Below are positions 1 through 6,229 of a stretch of DNA of 6,484 bases, one piece after another. Within the stretch, counting starts at the first letter, position 1, and each line of letters starts with the position of its first letter. A model generated the notes under the pieces. The model ran no database searches. It saw only the letters and a list, made by a program, of their open reading frames with translations, and was not told the DNA's origin. The stretch covers positions 1 to 6,484 of the forward strand of contig CAIKJM010000536.1 in assembly GCA_903827735.1 (NCBI GenBank). The letters are read 5' to 3'. Source of the DNA: an uncultured Rhodanobacter sp. (GTDB taxonomy: Bacteria; Pseudomonadota; Gammaproteobacteria; Xanthomonadales; Rhodanobacteraceae). Position numbers and translations under genes: made by a program.

Positions 1-1974
1 CTCCAGTACATACCTCCAGCGAGTCAGAAAATGTTTCTGGTTTTCGATCTGGTAGGACTTGACGCCCTCGTTGACGTCAGTGCCGTGCGAGATGCCTTCG
101 TGGTGGATGACTACTGACTTGGGCTGATAGTAAAGCTTGAGCCCCGCCTGCCTTACCTTGAACGCGAGATCGGAGTCTTCGCAATAAGCCGGCACATAGC
201 GCTCGTCGAAGCGGCCCAGTCGATTGAAAAGTTCAGCTGGAATTAACAGTGAAGCGCCAGAGCAGTAGTCAACCTCACGAACGTAGTTGTAAAGGCTCCG
301 CGAAGGGTCATCCGTGCGCCCGTAATTCCAGGCGCTTGCATCGTTCCACAGGATGCCGCCTGCTTCCTGCAGGCGCCCGTCGGGATAGACGAGCTTGGAA
401 CCGACCATGCCGCAATCGTCGAAACGGCTGAAAATGTCGAGCATGGCATCCAGCCAGCCTTCGGTGACTTCGGTGTCGTTATTGAGAAAATGTAGGTACT
501 TACCACGCGCCGAGGCGGCGGCCCTGTTGCAGGAAAGCAGAAACCCGAGATTCCTAGGATTGACGATGAAACGCAGGCCTTTAACTGAAGCAAGAGCCTG
601 GATTTCATCATCCCCGGAGGCGTCTTCGGCAACGATCACTTCGTACGGCACATCAGGAGGATACGCTGCAATGGATCGCAGGCAGGCGACCGTGATTCCG
701 AGATTGCCATAGACCGGAATGATGATGCTGACCTTGGGTTCGTTGTAGCTTGGAAACGTAAGATCGGCGACAACGCCCGCCTCAGCAGGTGGCACAGTCT
801 TTATCGTCGGCGCCACCGCGGCTTTCTGTCCAAGACGCTTGGCGAGCACTGTTTTAAAACTGTGCAGATCACCCCGAATAAGCATGCTAGCCGCTCGCAG
901 CGGTCGTGTCAGCGCCCATGAGTGTGAGCGCAAGATCTGCTGATGCTGGCTGCGCAGCGTCACCAGATCACCCGCAAGTGAATCAATCCGAGACTTGAGC
1001 CGCGATTGCTCCTCCTGCAGTAGAACCACATAAATATTGCGATCGGCCAACTCGGCATCGAGCGATTTTGCCCAGACGGCCATGTTCTCGTGCTCAATTT
1101 GCAGGGAAGCTTCGCGCTGCCGTACGGCATTCAACTCTTCATCAACAGACTTTGCCCACAATGTGCGTTGCTCGAGCTGTTGCTGCAGGGAGAGAACATG
1201 CCTCCGCGCGCGGCTCAGGTCCTCGTCTAGCGTCCTGGCCCAGACGTTGCGCTGCTCAAGTTCCTGCTGCAGAGCTGCGGCGTGTTCCCGCGCCAGGCTT
1301 AGCTCTCCGTCAAGCGCCTTGGCCCATACATTGCGCTGCTCAAGTTCCTGCTGTAGCGCTGCTCCGCGCTCTCGCGCTGCAGCCAGTTCGGTATCGAGAG
1401 ACTTCGCCCAGGCACTTCGTTCCTTCAATTGATTATCCAGCGTGCTGGCCCAAGTGCCTTGCGCTTCCAGCTCGTCGGCCTGGTGCTTTATCCGGATATT
1501 TTTTTCGGCAAGCTGAACCTGCATTGTGCTGTACGCACTCGACATCTCCTGGCAAAACGCTAGTGCGAGCGCACCGACTGAATGTTCGTCGCTCAGAATT
1601 CGGATGTCGTAAATTTCACGTACAGGGATGGGCACTCTCCGCTCGATGCGGCCCGAGCTTCTATCGACAACGACGACTTCGGCTGTGCTTCCGTCTTCAT
1701 TGTGCGGATTCTCCGCCGCGTTGCGGGACAGACTGATGCCAACATAAAAGTGGGCGGCACCCACTGCAAGGCCCCTGACGTATCCGCCAACCTCAATGCG
1801 GCGAACGCACTCGGCGCCTCGATAGAAAAGCAATTCGCCCGTTTCGGAGTTGCACAACGCAAGCTCATCGCCCACCGCACAGAGGCTATGAGGCTGTGAA
1901 AGACCCGAAATCACCGTCTCGCCCGTCAGCACATCGCGTACTTCACCCCGACCCGAGGTTTTTCCCTTGTAACA
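1..1974 (-). CDS. GT2 glycosyltransferase with N-terminal coiled coil; downstream part of a frameshifted gene, C-terminus beyond the window
   Basis: This reading frame is open from about 1974 to the window edge (658 codons, no stop seen). Its first ~140 residues finish a DUF4915/TIGR03032-like domain, including GLSQPHSL and later EIYDI. Residues ~144-342 are a glutamine/glutamate-rich coiled coil with a 28-residue repeat, ending in a SHSWALTRPLR linker of a kind common ahead of GT modules. A GT-A fold GT2 domain follows from ~415: VSIIIPVYG, the nucleotide-sugar/metal motif NNDTE (D500), and CEDSDLAF (E599, D600) as the acceptor/catalytic-base region. It probably adds sugars to a lipid-linked glycan at the cytoplasmic membrane face; the sugar cannot be named. 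No good start codon opens this frame: an ATG at 1545-1543 has AGGAG directly abutting it, which is too close. It is best read as the continuation of the gene starting at 2399. More domains may lie past position 1. Confidence 0.85.
997..1458 (-). repeat. Tandem 84-bp (28-residue) coiled-coil repeat, five units plus one half unit
   Basis: Each unit carries W-A-x-x-[LV]-D-x-[ED]-L followed by a charged Q/E/R/A-rich stretch; the best-conserved units contain ALQQELEQR. Tryptophan codons lie at 1450-1452, 1408-1410, 1324-1326, 1240-1242, 1156-1158 and 1072-1074: one 42-nt step, then four exact 84-nt steps. Twenty-eight residues equal four heptads, and 14 equal two, so phase is kept. Two units share an identical 23-nt stretch near 1248 and 1332, which points to duplication within the gene. 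The repeat forms the rod between the DUF4915-like domain and the GT2 domain. Confidence 0.9.
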
Positions 1975-2399
1975 CGATGCTCCGAAAAGTCGCCAAACAT
2001 TGAGGCCAGCAATCGGCCCCGATGCAGGCAAAGACAATTCAGATGCACCGAATCAGGCTCTCCGGGAAAGCTCCAGCGGCGACGCTCGGTGAACGCATCG
2101 TCCAGCTCGATGACACCATTGAACTCCGTGCAGGCCACGAATGTGGCCCGGTGGGTGTGAAGCACATCGTGGATATCCAGCGATTCTTCAGCCAGACTGA
2201 TTCGACGGTATCCCCGCTGATCAATCACGGCCAGCGTGCTGTCTGATTCGCTTTGCAAGCCTCTCAGCAGACCATGGGGCGTCAACGCAAGACCTGTTCC
2301 ATCGACGCAGGAAAGACGGGCGGGCACGCCACCGTCGACCAACAGCACACCACCGCCATTTGGCGAAGAGACGAGCAATTTATCGGGAAGAAAGCTCAT
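1926..2399 (-). CDS. N-terminal DUF4915/TIGR03032-like fragment of the frameshifted glycosyltransferase gene
   Basis: The 157-residue frame begins with ATG at 2399, 8 nt after the wzt stop; AGG lies 8 nt before the ATG, inside the end of wzt. The sequence has short beta-strand-like segments, as in a repeated-blade fold (KLLVSSPNGGGVLLVD, STLAVIDQRGYRRI, LLASMFGDFSEHR). It resembles the start of the DUF4915/TIGR03032 family, known as uncharacterised proteins that I recall from polysaccharide loci. Homology-like sequence stops at R142; the last 15 residues look like out-of-frame sequence before the TGA. Shifting frame by one base at about 1973 restores HR-(G)-YKGKTSGRGEV and continues the domain into the downstream reading frame. 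The fragment is therefore either the front of a broken gene or the product of a sequencing error. Its molecular function is unknown, and a substrate-binding or scaffold role is only a guess. Confidence 0.7.
   Translation of the reverse strand: MSFLPDKLLVSSPNGGGVLLVDGGVPARLSCVDGTGLALTPHGLLRGLQSESDSTLAVIDQRGYRRISLAEESLDIHDVLHTHRATFVACTEFNGVIELDDAFTERRRWSFPGEPDSVHLNCLCLHRGRLLASMFGDFSEHRVTREKPRVGVKYAMC
1965..1976 (-). other. Apparent 1-nt frameshift (deletion) site
   Basis: On the minus strand the bases read CGT GTTACAAGGG. In the upstream frame this gives HRVTREK and then a stop 15 codons later. In the other frame it gives YKGKTSG, which fits the family pattern. One extra G after CGT would give HRGYKGKTSG and one continuous frame of at least 800 codons. 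The surrounding bases form no long homopolymer or slippery heptamer, so programmed frameshifting is less likely than a mutation or a read error. Confidence 0.65.
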
Positions 2400-2407
2400 G
2401 GATCAGC

Positions 2408-3796
2408 CTAATGCGGCAGCGACACCGGAGAGATTCGGGCATCCATTTCCATATCAGCCAAACCGTTCGTGTGGCGCATATCCCCCACCACGGTCAAGAT
2501 TATCGAGTCGACTCGGCGATCAAAGGCGTCGATGTCAATGCCGTTTCCGTCATATTGCGAAACCCCGACAGTCACGAAGTACTGGCCCGGAAGCAAAGAA
2601 TTTCTCAACTCGAACTCACCGATCACCACGTCCCCTGGTGAATAACTGTAAAGCAGATTTTTCGTACTGAATGTATTCGCACTATAGACCGCGAGCCCTT
2701 CGCGGGTGCGTATCTGCAACCCGAAGATAACCCGTTCCACCGGGCTATTGAAGAGGTACTTCACCATCAGGCAAAAATGTTCCCGCGAATGAAGAATCGG
2801 CGAATCGCCACGCTGGCCCTTGAAGAGGAAATCAAGCACCGTGGCGGCACCGTTGCCCACCCGGACTTCACTGCGGTTGTAGCCTGCGCGGGAAGCGAAG
2901 AGCTCCTGGCGGCCGGAGGCAGCCATATGCTGATGGTCGTCCTGTTCGATCACATCGGACAACTCGGGGATCTCATGACTTTCCAGCGAATCAACCACCG
3001 CAAATTTTGCGCGCGTGCCGAACACCCGCCGCAGATATTCGGCAACAGCAGGCTTCGTCGGACCATCAAACACGAGTTGGCCCGCGTCCAGAACAATCCC
3101 GCGGTCGCACAGCTGGAGCAGCGTATCGGTCGAATGCGTGACAAACAGCAGCGTACAGCCCGTCTGCCTGAGCTCATCGATGCGTCGAAAGCACTTGCGT
3201 TGAAAATAGACATCACCAACCGACAGCGCCTCGTCCACGACGAGTATTTCCGGATCACTGAACGAAGCGACTGCGAATGCGAGACGAACATACATGCCGC
3301 TGGAGTATGTTTTGACTGGCTGATTGATGTGCTCGCCGATTTCAGCGAAATCCACGATGTCCTGATACCGACTTTTCAGGATTGGCTCCGGAATGCCGTA
3401 GACCAATCCACTGAGGAAGATGTTTTCTCTTCCAGTGAACTCAGGATTGAAACCTGCCCCAAGCTCCAACAACGCGGCAATTCTTACCGCGGAGCGTACG
3501 GAGCCAGACGTTGGCGTCAGGATTCCACAAATCATTTGCAGGAGCGTGGACTTGCCCGATCCGTTGCGGCCAATAATACCAACCGCTTCACCACGATTAA
3601 CGCTGAAGCTAACGTCGCGCAGCGCCCAGAAATCCTTGAAATAACTCGATCGGCAGCCACCTATCAGGCCATGCATCCTTGGTAGGACCATCTGCTTTAA
3701 ACGGTCCTGAGGCTGCGCATATATCTCATAGCGCTTGGTCAGGCCAGTTACGTCAATCACTACATCGCTGGAACTGCCGTTCTGGTCAAAGGACAT
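2408..3796 (-). CDS. wzt: ABC transporter ATP-binding protein Wzt with C-terminal carbohydrate-binding domain
   Basis: This is the 462-residue ATPase of a polysaccharide exporter. It powers movement of undecaprenyl-pyrophosphate-linked glycan through the Wzm channel at the inner membrane. The nucleotide-binding domain spans ~11-255: Walker A GRNGSGKS (76-83), a Wzt-type signature YSSGM (164-168), Walker B ILVVDE (184-189), D-loop LSVGD (191-195) and switch histidine H221. A spacer rich in acidic residues and histidine (~270-295) leads to a beta-rich domain at ~305-440 (VIFGLQIRTREGLAVYSANT, then LLPGQYFVTVGV) matching the Wzt C-terminal family, which in E. coli O9a-type systems binds the modified chain end. 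ATG at 3796 is chosen because AAAGGG lies 7 nt upstream and Wzt proteins begin this way; the frame extends 40 codons further up to 3916, but that stretch lies inside wzm. It overlaps wzm by 11 nt, suggesting coupled translation. Confidence 0.95.
   Translation of the reverse strand: MSFDQNGSSSDVVIDVTGLTKRYEIYAQPQDRLKQMVLPRMHGLIGGCRSSYFKDFWALRDVSFSVNRGEAVGIIGRNGSGKSTLLQMICGILTPTSGSVRSAVRIAALLELGAGFNPEFTGRENIFLSGLVYGIPEPILKSRYQDIVDFAEIGEHINQPVKTYSSGMYVRLAFAVASFSDPEILVVDEALSVGDVYFQRKCFRRIDELRQTGCTLLFVTHSTDTLLQLCDRGIVLDAGQLVFDGPTKPAVAEYLRRVFGTRAKFAVVDSLESHEIPELSDVIEQDDHQHMAASGRQELFASRAGYNRSEVRVGNGAATVLDFLFKGQRGDSPILHSREHFCLMVKYLFNSPVERVIFGLQIRTREGLAVYSANTFSTKNLLYSYSPGDVVIGEFELRNSLLPGQYFVTVGVSQYDGNGIDIDAFDRRVDSIILTVVGDMRHTNGLADMEMDARISPVSLPH
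3786..3796 (-). other. 11-nt wzm/wzt overlap
   Basis: The minus strand reads ATGTCCTTTGA, where ATG starts wzt and TGA ends wzm. A ribosome finishing wzm is placed to start wzt, which would balance the two subunits of one transporter. The spacing is seen in the sequence; translational coupling is inferred. Confidence 0.85.
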
Positions 3797-4610
3797 CTGC
3801 AAACCCTTTGCGAGAGCGTTCAAACCAGTTGAATGCGAACCAGGCGAACAGACAGGCCGCCACTGCATAAAGTCCCAAGGACTGCCAGTCAGGCATCCGA
3901 CCCCAGACAATGACATTTCTGGAGGCTTCGACGATGACGGTCAGCGGATTGAGATAAATCAAGCTGCGATACCGGGGCGAAATGGATTCAATCGGATAGA
4001 AAATCGGCGACAGGAACATCAGCGCCGTCGTAACAACGCCGATAGCCTGCTTCAGATCACGAAGAAAAACGCCCAGCGACGACAGGAACCAAATGACGCC
4101 GGCGACGAAAGGGAGGAATACGGCGACAACAACTGGAAAGAAAATGATTGTCCAGGGTACGGCTCCTTGCGCGACGAGCTCAAATCCGAGCAACACGATC
4201 GTAGAAATCATCAAATGGAACAACGCCGAACCGAGGGAACTCCAGGACAATGACTCCAAGGGGAAAACGACTTTCTTGACAAAATTGGTGTTGTCGATGA
4301 TCAGCATGGGTGCGCGATTGGCGCATTCCGAGAACATAGAGTTGATATTGAGACCAGCGAAAAGGATCACAGCAAAGTTGACGTGTTCTGCGCCGGGGCC
4401 AGTCCAGTGAGATTTAAAAATAACCCCGAAAACGAAGGTGTAGATTGCCAGCATTAACAGGGGATTGAAGAATGACCATAGCAGGCCGATAAACGACCCT
4501 CTGTAGCGTCCGATGACTTCGCGCCGGGACATTTGCACTATCAGCGGAAAATGTCTCCGCAGGGCCTGATACGGGGCAAGAGGGTAAGCCAGGTTATAAT
4601 TTGAAATCAT
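3786..4610 (-). CDS. wzm: Polysaccharide ABC transporter permease Wzm
   Basis: This 274-residue membrane protein is the channel half of the exporter and pairs with the adjacent Wzt. The N-terminus carries the family's amphipathic segment and RREVIGRYRGSFIGLLWSFF motif (29-48). About six membrane helices follow, near 43-66, 75-90, 128-147, 152-178, 190-205 and 244-264. The loop with DNTNFVKKVVFPLE (106-119) and the later SPIFYPIE (201-208) are also typical of ABC-2 type polysaccharide permeases. ATG at 4610 is preferred over one 29 codons upstream: GGAG sits 5 nt before it, and the protein then begins close to known Wzm proteins. It is the first gene of the minus-strand operon. Its last codons (GCAGATGTCCTTTGA) contain the wzt start. 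No defects were seen. Confidence 0.95.
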   Translation of the reverse strand: MISNYNLAYPLAPYQALRRHFPLIVQMSRREVIGRYRGSFIGLLWSFFNPLLMLAIYTFVFGVIFKSHWTGPGAEHVNFAVILFAGLNINSMFSECANRAPMLIIDNTNFVKKVVFPLESLSWSSLGSALFHLMISTIVLLGFELVAQGAVPWTIIFFPVVVAVFLPFVAGVIWFLSSLGVFLRDLKQAIGVVTTALMFLSPIFYPIESISPRYRSLIYLNPLTVIVEASRNVIVWGRMPDWQSLGLYAVAACLFAWFAFNWFERSRKGFADVL

Positions 4611-4648
4611 TACTGCTCCGACGGCCCCCAGATTTTCGCAGCCATCCG

Positions 4649-4656
4649 CCCCCCCC
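4649..4656 (-). repeat. G8 homopolymer in the wzm leader
   Basis: Eight C on the plus strand (eight G in the wzm sense) lie about 40 nt before the wzm start codon. Tracts of this kind can slip during replication and change promoter spacing or leader structure. They are also common places for sequencing errors. It lies outside any called gene, so no coding frame would change. Confidence 0.6.
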
Positions 4657-4746
4657 TGGAGCAAACTCCCGTGACATGCCAGCTGAACGCGCGTCACTCA
4701 CTGAGGATAAGGTAGCCCGGGCAATTTGCGAAGCCCCTGGCAACTC

Positions 4747-4764
4747 CGCAACGATAATGTTGCG
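4747..4764. repeat. Perfect 6-bp inverted repeat CGCAAC-N6-GTTGCG
   Basis: The arms are exact, with GATAAT between them. It lies about 140 bp upstream of wzm and could be a protein-binding site or a small hairpin. With no known regulator matched, this describes shape only. Confidence 0.4.
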
Positions 4765-4951
4765 ATTGCACAATGTGGAGTTAGCAGCGCTCCATGTACC
4801 GAGCGCATCGATTCGCAGCTTTGCCGAAGCTTCGTCGGCCAGCGGCTCGACCACTCGATCGCCCAGACTGTAAGCTCCCGGAGCCGGATGGGCGCTTGCG
4901 CGCTCCCAGCGAGCTCGGCCAGCCGGATTTCAAGAACGAGTCTCAGCAGGC

Positions 4952-4976
4952 TCGACGAGGATTAGTCTTCCTTCGA
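4952..4976. repeat. Imperfect inverted repeat, possibly a degenerate REP-like element
   Basis: TCGA-CG-AGGA pairs with TCCT-TCGA around a 7-nt loop, leaving two bases bulged. The flanking bases (CTCAGCAGGCTCGACGAGGA on one side, CCTTCGACGCTCA on the other) recall the CTCAG/TTCGAC words of dispersed extragenic palindromes in many GC-rich proteobacteria. The likeness is loose and from memory. Confidence 0.25.
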
Positions 4977-5012
4977 CGCTCAAATCAGAATTTCTGCAGA
5001 GCGTACTGTTCA

Positions 5013-5033
5013 TTCCCGCTCGCCCAGCGGGAA
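5013..5033. repeat. Perfect 8-bp hairpin TTCCCGCT-N5-AGCGGGAA
   Basis: Both 8-nt arms match exactly around the loop CGCCC. No T-run follows on either strand, so it does not look like an intrinsic terminator. It sits about 170 nt before the chosen start of the plus-strand transferase, so it may be in that gene's untranslated leader or act as an operator-like site. Confidence 0.45.
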
Positions 5034-5201
5034 ACCGAAGCCAACGAACTTGAGTGAGACCAGCGCGTCGATGGCTTAAACTACGGCGCGCAAAGCAATG
5101 GGTGCTCGCGATTCGCATATTCCATGCTTCCACGAAGCCGATGCGAACGCCGCAGCTGTGGCAAGCGCACTGCCAACCGACAATCCAACGAGATCAATCA
5201 C

Positions 5202-6191
5202 GTGATAAACAACCTTTCCGACGGCGGTATACAGGAAGTTCTTCGCCTGGCTGTTTTGATCCCTTGCTACAACGAGGAAGTGGCAATCACACGCGTCGTT
5301 AGCGATTTCAGAGCCGCTTTACCGGCAGCTGAAATCTACGTATTCGACAACAACTCGACTGACCAGACGGTCGCCCGGGCCCTTGCCGCAGGTGCGCGCG
5401 TCTCTCACGTCCCATTTCGAGGCAAAGGCAACGTCATCCGCCGCATGTTTGCCGATATCGAAGCGGACGTCTTCGTGATGGTGGACGGAGACGCGACCTA
5501 CCATGCTCCAAGCGCGATCAAACTGATCAACAAGCTTGTGAATGATCAACTTGACATGGTCGTAGGAGTGAGGGAACACGAGGAAAAAGACGCCTACCGA
5601 TCTGGGCATGAATTTGGCAACAAGATGCTGACCGGCTGCGTCGTAAGCATCTTCGGCGGCGATTTCACTGACATGCTCTCCGGCTATCGCGTCTTTTCCC
5701 GCCGATATGTGAAGTCGTTTCCCGCATTAGCTCAAGGTTTTGAAACCGAGACAGAGCTGACCGTGCACGCACTGGAATTACGCATGCCGTACGGCGAGGT
5801 GGTCACGCCTTACGGTGCGAGGCCCGAGGGCTCAGTGAGCAAGTTAAGCACCTACAGAGATGGCATCAGAATTTTAAAGACTATTGTGAAACTCTATGCT
5901 ATGGAAAGGCCTCTAATCTTCTACGGACTTTTTGCACTTCTATGTGTGGCATCTGGCGTGGCACTATCCATTCCCTTAATTATTACCTACTTTCAGACAG
6001 GGCTAGTGCCCCGTGTCCCCACAGCCATTCTGTGTACCGGCCTATTGCTAGCGGGAGCAGGCTCCTTTTTTGCCGGTCTTATCCTTGACGCGATAACCCT
6101 CAGCAGACGTGAGTTCAAGCGGCTGGCTTATTTAGCCGTGCCTATACTGCCTTCGACAAGAGTGAAAGAGACTACCCAATATTTAAAGTGA
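5202..6191 (+). CDS. GtrB/DPM1-like GT2 glycosyltransferase with two C-terminal membrane helices
   Basis: From GTG at 5202 the product has 329 residues. The family moves a sugar from a nucleotide donor to undecaprenyl phosphate at the inner membrane. The GT-A domain opens with LAVLIPCYNEE (16-26), followed by FDNNSTDQT (48-56), RGKGNVIRRMFADIEADVFV (73-92) and the metal/nucleotide motif VDGDAT (D95, D97). Later motifs are DMLSGYRVFSRRYVKSFP (157-174), GFETETELT (179-187) and RPEGSVSKLSTYRDG (207-221). Two hydrophobic helices lie at ~239-262 and ~272-297, as in GtrB. GTG is chosen because GAG lies 9 nt upstream and the domain starts soon after; an in-frame ATG at 5124 adds 26 Arg/Cys-rich residues and has no ribosome site. 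A membrane protein follows 38 nt downstream, probably in the same operon. GC content falls in the last third. The sugar is unknown. Confidence 0.85.
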   Translation: MINNLSDGGIQEVLRLAVLIPCYNEEVAITRVVSDFRAALPAAEIYVFDNNSTDQTVARALAAGARVSHVPFRGKGNVIRRMFADIEADVFVMVDGDATYHAPSAIKLINKLVNDQLDMVVGVREHEEKDAYRSGHEFGNKMLTGCVVSIFGGDFTDMLSGYRVFSRRYVKSFPALAQGFETETELTVHALELRMPYGEVVTPYGARPEGSVSKLSTYRDGIRILKTIVKLYAMERPLIFYGLFALLCVASGVALSIPLIITYFQTGLVPRVPTAILCTGLLLAGAGSFFAGLILDAITLSRREFKRLAYLAVPILPSTRVKETTQYLK

Positions 6192-6229
6192 AAGCCGTTA
6201 CATAGAATTATGCAGCTGAAATAAAGCCA

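Larger units (their letters stand above)
4611..5201. other. Divergent intergenic region between wzm and the GtrB-like gene
   Basis: About 590 bp lie between the two start codons. The frames in this stretch are short, rich in R, P, S and A, overlap each other on both strands, and resemble no family I know, so I call no gene. Promoters for both operons should lie here, but I found no convincing -35/-10 pair. A weak minus-strand possibility is TTCGCA, 16 nt, TTATCC, just upstream of about 4700. No JUMPStart/ops (GGCGGTAGCGTG) element is present. Visible structure consists of a C8/G8 tract and three hairpins, listed separately. Confidence 0.6.

Noticed and set aside
243..632. 129-codon minus-strand frame
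   Set aside because: It is out of frame with the GT2 domain, whose motifs read continuously across the same bases.
1037..1736. Long Ser/Cys/Arg-rich plus-strand frames
   Set aside because: They are antisense to the coiled-coil repeat; the apparent periodic Cys/Ser pattern is the mirror of the 84-bp repeat.
2777..3685. 302-codon plus-strand open frame
   Set aside because: It lies wholly antisense to wzt, whose Walker motifs and C-terminal domain prove the minus strand codes; its translation resembles no family.
3797..3916. 40-codon N-terminal extension of wzt
   Set aside because: It lies inside wzm coding sequence, is unlike any Wzt start, and ATG at 3796 has a good ribosome site.
4595..4600. 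Perfect TATAAT on the plus strand
   Set aside because: It lies inside the first codons of wzm, and no -35-like sequence sits 16-18 nt upstream.
4594..5133. Several 60-90 codon frames in the intergenic region
   Set aside because: They overlap on both strands, have low-complexity composition, lack clear ribosome sites and show no recognisable motif.
5221..5235. GGCGGTATACAG resembling the ops/JUMPStart core
   Set aside because: It matches only the first seven bases of GGCGGTAGCGTG and lies within the GtrB-like coding region rather than a leader.
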